NCBI GenBank assembly: GCA_958009055.1
Contig: OY253656.1
Coordinates: 310,001 to 374,000, forward strand
Length of the DNA: 64,000 nucleotides
Reading direction: 5' to 3'
From: Choricystis sp. odSpoLacu1
Taxonomy: Eukaryota > Chlorophyta > Trebouxiophyceae
Shown here: positions 43,494 through 53,998 of the stretch, piece by piece
Layout of the letters: each line of letters starts with the position of its first letter
Numbering within the stretch: the first letter of the stretch is position 1
The notes under the pieces: model-generated
What the model saw: only the letters and a program-made list of their open reading frames with translations
What the model was told of the DNA's origin: nothing
Databases searched by the model: none
Program-made: the position numbers and the translations under genes

Positions 43494-45195
43494 ATGGCGG
43501 ACGTGCCACTCGGCTCCCTGATCTCCCTGATCTCCCGGGCCGGGATCCGGTACCAGGGCACCCTGTACACGCTCGACCTGGCGACGTCGTCGATTGCGCT
43601 CAGCGGCGGTGAGTAGTGTTGTGTGCTGATCTGTGCGCGCGCGCGCGCGGGCGACCCTCCCACGCGCGGTGGTGTGTGTGTGTGTGTGCGGCGAGGCGGG
43701 TGGACGCGGAGAGAAAGGCGCAGGCGGGGGCGCAGGCGGCTGCGTCCGCCCCCGAATGGCTGGCGAGACGCCGGGGGAGCGCCAGGGATGCGGGCCCTTG
43801 GCCGAGCCCCGCGGCGCCTCTGCCGCCCCTCCCCGCCCACGCCGAGTGCTTTGATGGCTGCCAGACGCCGTGGCCCGTGCCAGCCCACGGGTGCCTGTGT
43901 TTTGGCCTCGGCCGTGCCTTGACAGCTGTTTTTCCCACACCAGTCCCCCCCTCCCCCCACCCTCACAGTCCGCTCCTTTGGCACTGAAGGCCGCCGCACC
44001 GACGGCCCCCAGCTGCCGCCGTCGGACAAGGTGTACGACCACCTCGTGTTCAAAGGTGAGAGGATTTTGGTGGTGGGAGAGAGAGGGTTCTTTTTGTGTG
44101 GAACGCTGTGGGACCTTTGACACCAACCCTCCTCCCTTTTCAACCCCTCTTCTCCCCACAGGCGACGACATCGCCGACCTGCAGGTGCTGGAGTCGCCCC
44201 CGGCCCTGGCGCCACCGGTGAGTGTGTGAGATGAGGGGGTTTTGTGTGCGGGTGGATCATCTACACCAGTTTCTCCCTCTCACCCTCCCCCTCCCCCCCC
44301 GCCCCACACACCAGGCCCAGTCCCCCTGGGGCGCCCCCGCCCCCGCCTACGGCGCCCCCCCCACCCCCCGCCGCCGCCTACGGCGCCCCCCCCCGCCCCC
44401 GTGGCCAACGCGTGGGCGGCGCCGCCGCCGCCCCAGGCCGCGCCGCAGCCGCCGCCGCCGCCCGCGGCCGCGGCGCGGGTCCCCCCGCTCACCGCGCCGC
44501 GCCCCGCCCCCGCCGTCGCCGTCACGCCCGCCGCCCGGCCCTCGTCCTACGCCAACGCGGCGGGCGGGGCGGCGGTGCCCCCCCCCGCGGCGGCGGCAGG
44601 CGGCGGGCGCAGGCGCGGGCGCGGGCCCGCGCCGACCGCTGCCGCCGGCCGCGGCGCCGGGCGCGGCCCCCGCCCCCCGCCCGCGCCTCCCGTCCCCGTG
44701 CCGGATGAAGACTTCAACTTTGCGGCGGCGCTGGCCAAGTTCAACAAGGCGTCTTTGGCGGACGAAGCGGGCCCTGTTGCGCCGGCTGCCCCCGTTGCTG
44801 CTGCCGCCCCCGGCGGCGGCGGCAACTACTCCAAGGACGACTTCTTCGACTCGCTTGGCACATCGGGCGGCGGAGGCGCCGACGCCGACGGCCGCGCCCG
44901 GGCGGCCGCGCAGCGGCGCGTGGACGTCGAAACGTTCGGCGGCACGGGGGTCGCGCGCCCGGGCGCCTGCCGCGCCCCGGGTGGCGGCGGCCGGGGCGAC
45001 GGCCGCGCCGGCGACCGCGGTGGCGACCGCGGTGGTGACCGCGGCGGCCGCGGTGGCGAGCGCGGCCCGCGTCGCGGCGGTGGCGAGCGCGGCGGTGACC
45101 GCGAGCGCGGCGACCGCGCCGCGGGGGACGCCCGGCGGCGGGGCGGCCCGCGCGGCGGGCGCGGCCGCGGCCGCGAGGCGGTGGCGGCGGCGTGA
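43494..45195 (+). CDS. LSM14: LSM14/SCD6 (DCP5, Trailer hitch) mRNP protein
   Basis: Exons 43494-43608, 43969-44055, 44162-44217 and 44315-45195. The N-terminal LSm domain is complete: [40 protein letters not shown], and [21 protein letters not shown] Pro/Ala-rich linker follows in which two C runs (near 44360 and 44390) shift the frame. Then come the DFDF box ([20 protein letters not shown]), the FFD box ([17 protein letters not shown]), a short TFG-like element ([13 protein letters not shown]), and a long C-terminal RGG region ([20 protein letters not shown]). This order defines the Scd6/LSM14 family, which represses translation and promotes decapping in P-bodies. The first intron is 360 nt; its GC-rich content shows no other gene. 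Confidence 0.92.
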
Positions 45196-45544
45196 TTGAG
45201 AGGAAAGAGGCAGGGAGAGAGTGTGTGAGTGGAGGGGTGGAGCCGAAAAAAAAGAACAAAAAAAAAAACAGCGCTCCCCCTGATCACACACTCTTGCCCC
45301 TTTTTTTTTGCAAACGCACCAAGATGGACGTGTTTCTTGCTTGCGCCATATAGGAGAGGAGTGGGGCAAAAGAGGGGGCGTTGGGACCTGCCTCTCTCGT
45401 TGCTTCTCTCTCTCCAGCCCTCGCGCACCTCCACACCCCCCACCATTCGTTTCCCTTTTGCGCCCTGTGGCCGTGCGCATCCGCCGCGTCGGCACACCCC
45501 GCGCCCGCACGCGCGCACACACACGCACGAATACGCACGTACTC
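45196..45544. other. Intergenic region
   Basis: 349 bases between the LSM14 stop and the USP start on the same strand. A-rich runs at 45246-45270 probably belong to the LSM14 3' UTR, and pyrimidine- and CA-rich sequence near 45500-45540 to the next 5' UTR. No further feature seen. Confidence 0.4.
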
Positions 45545-47020
45545 ATGCGTGCGTTGCACGCCCTGCCCGCGCCGACCGCGCGCGCGCTGCCGCCGCCGCA
45601 CGCCGCGCGCCGCGGCACCCCTGCGCCGCGCGCGCGCCCCCACGTCAGCAGCACCGGCGCCACCACCCCCACCCCTCCCTGCGCGACCCCCCAAAATGCA
45701 GACCAGTCAGCAGACGCCGCAGCGGGCGCCTCTGCTGCTTCAGCCCGCACGATCGTGGTCGCCGTCGACGACACGCCCGACGCGGCCGCCGCGGTCGCCT
45801 GGACCCTGGCCTGCCTGCACCGGCCCGGGGACGCACTGCACGTGGCCACCGTGGTGCCTCGCAGTGGGGGTGGTGGGAGTGGTGGCGCCCCCCCCCCCCG
45901 TCGTTGTGCCGCCCCTCTTCACCGTCCCGGGCGGCGCGGCGGCCGCCGCGTTTGCGGGCCACGCCCCCGACGCCGCCGCTGCCGCCGTGGCGGCAGAGAG
46001 TGGGGATGGCATGCTGGCAACCACTGGCGCCGATGCTGCTGCGTCCGTGGGGGCGGCTGTGGCTGCTCGCGCCGCGGCAGCGTGCTCCGCCGCGGGCGTC
46101 CCTCACACGGTGGACGTGCTGCTGGAGCCGTCGCCCGGTCCCGGCGGGTGTGGGGCGCCCCTGGTGGCGTTGGTGGTGAGGGCGGCCAAAGCGTTGAATG
46201 GTAAGAGAGAGTGGAGTGTGGGCGAGAGGAGCGCTCGGCCTTTTCTCAACATTCCAAAACTCACCCATCCCCCTTTTCTCTTTGCACAGCCTCCCTGCTC
46301 GTCGTCGCCGCCCACCAACGGGGCGGCCCCCTGGCCGCCCTGGCCTCCCCCTCCGCCGCCGCATCGACTGCACTGGCGTCGCCGCTGCCCACGATTGTTC
46401 TCCACTCCCCAGCCGCGGCCTCCCTTCCCGCCACTCCCCCCCGCCGCGTGCTGCTGGCGGTGGATGCAGTGGACACCGCCGCCCTGGAGGCGGCGACCTG
46501 GGCCCTGGACAACCTGCTGACAGGGCGGGAGGGAGACCAGGAGCAGGCTGAGGGTGTGTCTGACGACGACGACGAAAGCACGACCTCCTCCTCCTCCACC
46601 TCCACCCGCCGCGAACTCCACGCCCTGCACGTCGTCCCGCGCGCCCCCCCCTTCCCCGAGTTTGCGGGCCTGGACGGCGTGGGCGCGGCGGCAGCCCCGG
46701 GGTCGGCGGACGCGCTGTCGTCGTGGCGCGCGGGGGATGACGACCCGACGGTGGGGGCGGCACTCGATGCCGCTGTCGCCGCCCTCGACGCCTCCCTCAC
46801 CGCCCCCGCGGCAGCAGCGGGGGCCACTTTAATCGCTGCCGCCGTAGCAGACGTCTCCGTGGGCGACGCCATCGCGGACGCGGCCGCCGCGATCGGCGCT
46901 GACGCAGTCGTTGTCGTCCACCGCGGCGGGCGGTCGGCCGTCGACGTCGCCCTCCGAGGGTCGGTGGCGGCCCACGTGGTGAGGGCGGTGGATGTGCCCG
47001 TGGTTGTGCTGCACAAGTGA
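45545..47020 (+). CDS. Tandem universal stress protein (USP) domain protein
   Basis: Exon 1 (45545-46200) and exon 2 (46290-47020). A 70-residue Ala/Pro/Arg-rich leader (MRALHALPAPTARALPPPHA) precedes the first USP domain: ARTIVVAVDDTPDAAAAVAW and LACLHRPGDALHVATVVPRS. A run of C at 45890 breaks the frame; the continuation holds ARAAAACSAAGVPHTVDVLL and VALVVRAAKALNASLLVVAA. A second USP domain follows: RRVLLAVDAVDTAALEAATW, a Ser/Asp-rich loop, ELHALHVVPRAP, and GDAIADAAAAIGADAVVVVH ending HRGGRSAVDVALRGSVAAHV and VPVVVLHK. The G-x2-G-x9-G-S/T phosphate loop is reduced to RGG...RGSVA, so ATP binding is likely only if this loop suffices. The leader could be organellar. Confidence 0.8.
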
Positions 47021-47149
47021 TAGAGAATGATTGGGTTGGGTGGACGAGAGTGAGAGGGTTGATTTGTTGATGCAAAGCACAGTGGCACACGTGCACACCT
47101 CGCTCACACTCTCGCTCGTTTTTCTTCTTCTCTCTTCCCCCCCGCCACC

Positions 47150-48372
47150 ATGGTCAAAGCCACCAAAAAAACCGGCGCCAAGCACCACCCGCCGTTCGCG
47201 ACTCTGGTCCTCGATGCCATCGATGAGGCGCCCGAAGTGCGTGTGGTGTGGGCGAGCGGGGGGGGTTTCGGCGCGACTCAAGCGCGAGGGTTTTTTTTCG
47301 GCGCGGGACGCGGGTTTGGTGGGAGCCGCGCGCCCCCCTCCACCCCCGCACCGCCCGCCGCGCCACCTCACAACCGACGGGTGACACCAAAACCACGCTC
47401 TGCGGAGGCGGCGGGGGGCGGGTGGGGGACGGGAGGGCGCAAAACCCACCCTCGCGTCGTCGTCGACGTGTGCCTCGTCGCGCGAGCACCGTTGCGACGC
47501 CCCCACCGCCACTCCACCCGCCCCCTGACCTGCTCCCTCTCCGTTTGTTTGTATGCGCAGACGTGCTGGAGTGTTGCTGGGGGGTCGGGGGGCAACGCGC
47601 GGTACCATGCGCGCGCGTCACCCCGCGTGTCCGCCCGCGCGCGGGAGCGACGTGCCTGAGATTGCGCGACCGGAACGCTGCGCCCGGCCGCCACCACCCG
47701 CCCCCCGATCCACCGGACGCCCCACAGCCAGGGCCGAGGGTTTGACGGCTTGTGTGCGTGGCGACCGGTTTTGTGGCTGGGGGCGGGGGCGGGGGCGTCT
47801 GGGCGCGCGGCGCGCCCAGACGCGAGAGACAACGACGCTGCGTCGACGCGAGGCGGAGAGAGAAGACGTGCGCGCACCCTCCCTCCGTCTCACACTCACC
47901 CCCACCCACCCACAACCCCATCCCCTCCCTCCCCTCGAACAGCACTGCCTGACCGCCAAAGCCATCTACGACTACATAGAGGAGCTCTACTCCGACTCCC
48001 TGGGCGCCACGTGGCGCGAGGGCGCTAAGGGCGCGGTCAAGTCGGTCGTCGCCCAGGGCGAGCTCGTCAAGCCCCGGGCCCACGGGTCCAAGTACTACCT
48101 GCCCGACTCGCCCGCCCTGCGCAAGGCCAAAGCGGCGGCCGACGAAGAAGGCGAAAGCGACGTCGTCCGAGGAGGAGGAGGAGGAGCCGCCGACGCCGAA
48201 AGGGCGCGGCCGCAAGCCGCTGGCGGCCAAGGGGGGTGTCGCCGCCAAGCCTGCCTCTGGGCGCGGCTCGGCCATGAAGGCGCCCCCCGTGCCGGCGCGC
48301 AAGACGGCGGCGGCCAAGAAGGTGGCGGAGGCCACGTCGCCGCGCGCGGCGCGCACTCGCGCTCGCGCTTGA
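47150..48372 (+). CDS. H1: Linker histone H1
   Basis: Exon 1 (47150-47236) encodes MVKATKKTGAKHHPPFATLV and LDAIDEAPE. After a 706-nt intron, exon 2 (from 47943) completes the H15 winged helix: CLTAKAIYDYIEELYSDSLG, then ATWREGAKGAVKSVVAQGEL and KYYLPDSPALRK. The tail in the neighbouring frame is unmistakable: TKKAKATSSEEEEEEPPTPK, GRGRKPLAAKGGVAAKPASG and ARKTAAAKKVAEATSPRAAR. So one base appears extra around 48138, with no long homopolymer there. Removing one G from GGCCGACG would make the frame continuous. The protein binds linker DNA at the nucleosome dyad and compacts chromatin. A TGTAA lies at 48678-48682. The long intron has GC-rich sequence and no recognised RNA. Confidence 0.88.
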
Positions 48373-48946
48373 GAGGATGGATGGATGAGGAGGGTTGATG
48401 ACGGATGATCGATGATGATGGGGATCTGATTTGAAGAGAGAGCGCACGAACACGAAAGAGAGAGGGAAGGGTCGCAAGGGTGGCCTTCTGCTGCCCCCGC
48501 GCCTGCCCCTGGATTGCGTTGCTGGGGGGAGCGCGCACACACCATGTTTCGCACGCAGTGGAGGCCCTGCTAGGAGGGGTCGCCCTGCTGTGTGTGGGGA
48601 AAAAGAGGGAGAGGTCGAGGGAAACAGAAACAACACAGGCGCACGGGCAGAGCAAGGAAGGAGAGACGGCAGCGCGTTGTAACACCACCACCAAAAACAC
48701 CCGACCAGAAAACAACAACAATGCTTTTAAAATCCAGTGCTCATGGTTTTACATGTCGCACCACGTTTCGAGAGGGATGGGGTGGGGTGGGAAGGGAAAA
48801 AAAGGGTGTGAACGTGAAGTGAAGAAAGCGTTTGTTTTGGCTTTTGTCGCTTCAGCACGCCCACGATCAAAAGGAAAGAAAGAAAGAAAACACCCAGCAT
48901 CAAAGAAAGAAGGAAGAAACAAGCATGCACACACACCACCAACCAA
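48373..48946. other. Convergent intergenic region
   Basis: Between the H1 stop and the repeat-protein stop. It contains a TGTAA at 48678-48682 and A-rich sequence around 48880-48930. No histone stem-loop typical of replication-dependent histone genes was noticed directly after the H1 stop. No gene seen. Confidence 0.5.
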
Positions 48947-50182
48947 TCAACAAAGCCAATCCACCTCTCGCACCAGCTTACGCGGCGGCGTCGCCACCAC
49001 CGGCAGCGGCTGCGACGTCAGTCCTTTCGCGGGGGACGCCAGCGTTGCCATGGGCGCTTTTTTGGCGGGCGACGTGAGGGACAGAGCCGCTTTCAGGCGC
49101 TGGGCGGAGGACGGGCGCTGCGGCGTGCCCGCGGCCTTGGGCTTGGGCGAAAATGCGGCTTTCAGGCGCTGCGCGGAGGACGGCCGTTGCGGCGTGGACG
49201 CGCCATCAGCCGCCACCACTTTCGGCTTGGGCGAGAACGCAGCCTTCAGCTTTTGCGCGGAGGACGGACGCTGGGGCGTTCCGCCTGCGGCCTTGGGCTT
49301 GGGCGAAAACGCCGCCTTGAGCCGCTGCGCGCTCGAAGGCCGCTGCGGCGTCGCCGCCCCACCCTCCGCCACCACTTTCGGCTTGGGCGAAAACGCGGCC
49401 TTGAGCCGGGCCGCCGACAGAGGGCGCGCCGGGGACGCGGGCGCGGCCTTGCACACGGGGGACGGCAGCGGCAGCACCAGGCGGCGCGTGGCGGGGGACG
49501 CCAGGGCGCCCGGGGCGACGGGGGCCACGGCCACGGGTGTCGCGTTGGCCACCAGGTGCACGGTGCGGGGCGGGGTGGCGAGTTTGGCGGGTGTCTCGGC
49601 GGCGACGTCAGCGACAGCAGCCTCCTCCACCTCTTCGTGCCGCGGGTACTCCACAAACGCGGCGGGGCCTGCCCGAGACGTGGGCGTCTCGGGCAGGGGC
49701 AGGCGGGCCAGCAGGGCGTACAGGGAGGCAAAGGCGGAGGGCAGGTCGCCGGCGAGGGCGGCGTGGACCTGGGTGTGGAGGGTTGGTCGACGAAGAGCGG
49801 TTGGCGACGAATCTCCGCGACGCGACTTTGTGGAGGTGCGTGTGCTCTCTCTCTCGCTTCCTCCCGCGTAACCGCTCCCCATCATGCCGAGAGTACAGTC
49901 TCAGCTTGCGATGGGCTCCACAACGAGAGCGAGAGAGGGGGAAGCGAGGCGCGCATTCGCGTGAAAAAGGCGACGACGCGAACGGACGGCATGCGCAGCG
50001 ACGCGTCTCTGCCCCCTCGCACGCGTGCTCAAACCCCAGACACACACAACACACACAACCCCTTTCTCCACACAACTCACCGCACGGTCCGCCACGCGGG
50101 CGCCCGCCCAGCCGGCCGCCGCACCCGCGAGCACGGCGACCGCGACCGACGCAGCCGCGCCGACGTCGGTGTGCAGGGACAT
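48947..50182 (-). CDS. Membrane-anchored repeat protein with TPQRPSSAQRLKAAFSPKPK units
   Basis: Exon 1 (50182-50081) and exon 2 (49768-48947) give 307 residues. The first 34 residues include a hydrophobic segment (ASVAVAVLAGAAAGWAGARV) that looks like a signal anchor. After ALAGDLPSAFASLYALLARL and an acidic stretch, the protein contains five imperfect copies of a basic unit, best seen as TPQRPSSAQRLKAAFSPKPK; spacing alternates between short and long linkers (AAG or VVA-EGG type). Each unit ends in an SPKPK motif, a minimal proline-directed kinase site of the S/T-P-x-K/R type, and each has a second TP site. The end is KLVREVDWLC. I do not recognise it; multi-site phosphorylation by a CDK-like kinase is an inference. 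Confidence 0.72.
49084..49420 (-). repeat. Coding tandem repeat, about five units
   Basis: On the + strand the units appear as alternating GCCTTGGGCTTGGGCGAAAA-type and GGCGCTGCGCGGAGGACG-type blocks about 69-84 bases apart. They encode the repeated peptide of the gene above and differ by third-position and linker changes, so the array is not a recent perfect duplication. Confidence 0.8.
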
Positions 50183-51124
50183 GGTCGTTTTGGTTTGGTG
50201 GGTGGGAACGTGTGTCGAGAGAAAGGAAAGCACTACGCACGCGGGGTGTGTCGGGTGCGTGTCGTGCGTGTCAGTGCGTGTTGCGTCGAGTGTGAGAGAA
50301 GCCGCACCTGTTTTTTTTCCCACACTTCTGCGCTTTGAATCGCTCTCGCCCCCAGAGAGAGACCCGCCTGTGCTCCCCCGCACGCGCGCGCCCTCTCCCC
50401 CCCTGCGCCTGCCCCTCTCTGGGCCACTTCCGGCGTGCACCCGACGCGCACGCGCCGGGAGAGTGTGGGCCGTGTGATTGGGAGGAAAACCTTCGCGAGC
50501 CCGCCAATCGAGGTGAGGTCTGCGCGCGCGCGGTTGTGGGCCCGCCTTTTGGCACTCCCACCTTTCCCCCTCCTACGCGGTCCCTGCTCAATGGGGCGGC
50601 GCGCATGATGGGGGGGAAATGAGGCGTGCCGAGGCGGTGGGCTCGGCGGGGAGGGACGCGCGCTTGGTTTTTTGGCGCGCGCGGCCGCGCTCCCCCGTTG
50701 CGGCCGCGAACGCTGCCTCTGAATGCCACTGTGACGCTTGGCCGCCGCTGCCGGAGGGTGTGGCTGCACAACTTGCTTCAAATCGCGGCGTTGGGCAGGT
50801 GGAGCGCGCGCCGCGGGGGGGGCTGCAGCGCGATGCGGCAGACCCCATCCTGCTATGTTTGCCCGCGCGTGGCGCGGGGGGTGCGTGCCGCGTGTGTGTG
50901 CTGCTCTGAGTGGCCACCATCGCACGTCACACACGCACGCTCAGCTTGGAGTGTGGGCGCGGGACGGGGCACACAGTCGCCCAAAGGTGGGAGGCGGCCC
51001 ACGCCTCTCGCTCGCGCGTCCCATTCGAAACGACCCGTCGCTGATGTTTTCCCGTCCTTTTTCCCCCCCACACAGCCCCTGTTTGACGGCCCTCCGTCCC
51101 CCAGCGCACACGCGTATCATCACC
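50183..51124. promoter_or_regulatory. Long divergent intergenic region
   Basis: 942 bases separate the repeat-protein and Pumilio start codons, the longest gene-free divergent region here. It is GC-rich, with GAGA/CTCT tracts near 50340-50400 and several short open frames that lack family character on either strand. No tRNA, repeat or defined element was recognised. Confidence 0.45.
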
Positions 51125-53371
51125 ATGGCGGCTCCAGTGGAGGAGGTGAGTGGGAGAGATAGGAATTGGTTGCTGCCCTCCCCCCGCCTGCGCGCGCCCT
51201 TTTTTTTTTCGCTCTCAACCTTCCCTCCACACACACCCCACAGCCCGCCTCCCCGTCTGCCGCCACCCGGCCGCCCCCCACTACGCGCTCCCCGTCGCGC
51301 TCCCCGGGGCGCCCCTTTTCCGCGGCTGCGCCTGCGTTCCACCCGTCGGCCCCGTTTGACGCGGCGACCGCGGCGGCAGCGGCTTATCTGCCGCCTGCCG
51401 CTCTGTACTACGGCGCCCCGCCGCCCGCCTCTGGCGGCGGTGGCGGGGGACAGCGCAGGTCGTCTTTGTCCTCTGCGCTGTCGCCGCCGGCGCCGCCCCA
51501 CGTCGTTTTTACGCCAGGCGGTGCTGCAGGTGGTTTCTCCCTGCTCTACCCTCCCTCCTCCCACCACGCGGCGCAGCAGCAGCCCGCGGCCGCGGGCTGG
51601 GCGGCGCCCTCCCACCTGGTCCCGTTGTATGGCGGGTTGATGGGATATGATTTGTTGGCGGCGGCTGCAGCTGCGGCTGCCGGCGGCCGCCCCCCGCGCT
51701 CTGGCGGCGGCCGCAGCGGCCGCGCGCCGCGCGAGGGTGGCCGCGGCGGCGGCTTCCCGCCCCGCCCGCCGTCGGATGGCGGTGGCATTGTTGTGTTGGA
51801 TGCTGCGACGTTGGCGGCAGCCGCCGTAGCTGCGGCCGGCCACCACCACCACCAAACGTCGCCCGCGCCATCCTCGTCAGGCGGCGCGCGCCGCGGCAGG
51901 CGCGGCAGGCGTGGGAGGCCGCCTCCTTCGCCCGCAGATGCTGCCACCCCGCCCTGCGAAGTCCTGACTCGCCTCCGCCTGGGCGGCCCCGACGCCCCCA
52001 CCACCCTGGCCGACGTGGCTGGCGTCGCGGCACGCGTCGCTCGCGACCAAGCCGGCTCCCGCTTCCTGCAGCGCGCCCTGGCGGCCGCCGACGCCACCGC
52101 AGCCGGCGCCCTGTATGATGAACTAGCGCCCTGCCTGGTGGGGCTGGCGGGAGACATGTTTGGCAACTATGTTGTTCAGCGTGCGCTGGAACGCTGCGAC
52201 CCGTCCCGTGTCGCCTCTGCCGCCGCCACCCTGGCCCCCGCCACCCCCCGCCTGGCATTCGACGCGTTCGGGTGCCGCGTGCTGCAGACCGCGCTGGACG
52301 CGTTGGATGCGGAGGGCGCGGCGGAGTTGGCAAGCAGGCTGGGCGGCGCGCGCGCGCGCACTCGCAGCAGACCGCAACGGCAATCACGTGCTGCAGAAAT
52401 GTGTGGAAAAGGGAGGGGAGGCTGTGCGGGCACGCGCTGCCGCCGAACTGCTGAATGGCGACGACGGCGACGTCGTTGAAGACTCTGAGGACGATGACGA
52501 CGAGGGTGGGTCGCGCGCCGCGTCCACCACGCCCACCACCGCCACTACCACCTCCCGCCCCGCCCCCATTCCGCCGGGTGCGCTGGCTCTGGCCCGCCAC
52601 CCCTACGGGTGCCGCGTACTGCAGCGGTTGCTGGCGTGTGCGGGGGAGGGAGACGGCGATGACGCGTGCGCGCGTGCGGTGCGGGAGGTGTTGGCGGCTG
52701 CCACGGCGCTGGCGATGGACCCGTACGGCAACTATGTGCTGCAACACTTGCTGGAGGCGGGGCCGGATGCGACGCGGGCGGCTGTGGCTGGGGCACTTGC
52801 GGGCGCCGTGTTTTCCCTGGCCCGCGACCGCTCCGGCTCAAACGTCCTCGAAGCCTGCCTCGCGCGCTGCCCCCCGCGCGCCGTCGCTGGCCTCATGTGC
52901 GAGCTCCTGGCCCAACCCCCCACGTTACTCGCCGCCGCCATGACCGACCCCTACGCCAACTACGTGCTGCAGAGGGCGATGGCGGTGGCGGCACCCGGAC
53001 CGCGGGCGGCGTTGGCGCGCGCGGTGGTGAGTGCCGCGCCCGCGTTGCGTGCCGCGCCCCACGGCAAACACTTGTTGGCCCGCGCAGAGGCTGTCCTCGC
53101 CGCAGCTGCTGCTGTCGCTGTCAGTGAAGCCGTCGACGGAGTGGCAGGCGAAGACGACGCGGCTGTGGCTGCTGCCGCGGTTGCCGCCGCGCGCCGCGCT
53201 AGTGATGACGGTTTGCCCACGGCTGCTGCGGCCGCCACCACCACCGCCGCACCAACACCACCCTCCACGCGTCCTGCCTCCCGCCGGGTCAGCGCGGCGT
53301 CGCCCCCCCTGGCGTCGCCGCGGCCTGCCTCGGCGTCCGCGCCCGCGTCGCCCGTGAGTGTGAGAGTGTGA
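51125..53371 (+). CDS. Pumilio/PUF RNA-binding protein
   Basis: A 21-nt first coding exon (51125-51145, MAAPVEE) joins a long exon starting at 51244. The first half is low-complexity (Pro/Ala/Gly, poly-His at HHHHQTSPAPSSSGG). The C-terminal Pumilio domain has eight repeats by their core motifs: GSRFLQRALA, GNYVVQRALERC, GCRVLQTALDAL, GNHVLQKCVEKG, GCRVLQRLLACA, GNYVLQHLLEAG, GSNVLEACLARC and ANYVLQRAMAVA. A (GC)n tract near 52350 shifts the frame between repeats three and four; GT-AG signals do not explain it, so an indel is likely. An acidic loop (VVEDSEDDDDEGG) lies between repeats four and five. PUF proteins bind 8-nt motifs in 3' UTRs and repress or localise mRNAs. The repeats' base-contacting residues vary, so the target was not derived. 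Confidence 0.92.
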
Positions 53372-53998
53372 CAGAGAGTTTGATGCTCTCGACGACTGCT
53401 GCTGCTACTGCTCCTTTTTTGTACCCGCGCGGAAAAGTGCTTTGGTTTGGGGGAGAGGGGGAGAGAGAGAGAAAGAAATCGTGGGGGAGAGTTTATACTT
53501 ATGCAGGGTCCACCCTTTTAACTATCGTTTTTTTGTCATCCCGCTGCGTGTTTTTCTTCGTCCCAACATACTTTTTTTACGCCCTTTTCACGCAACTCTC
53601 ATACACACGCGCGGCTTTGCTTCTGAAGTGAAGGGAGAGGGGGGAGGTCGTGGATTTTTTTGTGCAACAGAAAAGAAAGACGCCTCCCTCTCCTGCCCGA
53701 GAAAAATGGAAAAACGGCTGACAAGACGGTGCGCTCGTGGCGGGTGGCGGCCGAGGCTAGGAGGGCGGCGCTGAGGAGGAGGAGGATAGGGTTAGGGTTA
53801 GGTTGCTTGTTCAACCCAACCCCGCCAACACTCTGCACCGAGGGGTGTGGGTGCTTTCGGCTGGGGCCCCCTGCGAGCGTCTCCTCATCAACACACAGCG
53901 CCTTTGTGTGGGGGGGGAGGGGGTGCGCGCGGTTTTTGTGACAGAAAAAAACGCCTCGGAGAAACACACACACACACACAAACACCCACCCACCTCTC
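53372..53998. other. Convergent intergenic region with telomere-like motif
   Basis: Between the Pumilio and SF3B2 stops. It contains T-rich sequence near 53510-53590 and a short TTAGGG-type array at 53787-53802. No gene seen. Confidence 0.5.
53787..53802 (+). repeat. Short telomere-like TTAGGG array
   Basis: The sequence TAGGGTTAGGGTTAGG is about 2.7 units of a telomere-type hexamer. It is far from any window end and is too short to be a telomere; it could be an interstitial telomeric motif or telo-box-like element. Confidence 0.6.

Noticed and set aside
47237..47942. Open frames inside the 706-nt H1 intron as a separate gene
   Set aside because: They have no start context or motif, and splicing across the interval reconstructs the H15 domain exactly.
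50588..50934. Short open frames in the 942-base intergenic region
   Set aside because: They are Arg/Pro-rich on both strands, lack conserved motifs and show no consistent exon structure.
10760..53371. Programmed ribosomal frameshifting at G/C runs
   Set aside because: Breaks occur in many unrelated genes, in both directions, without slippery-site or pseudoknot signals; assembly indels are simpler.
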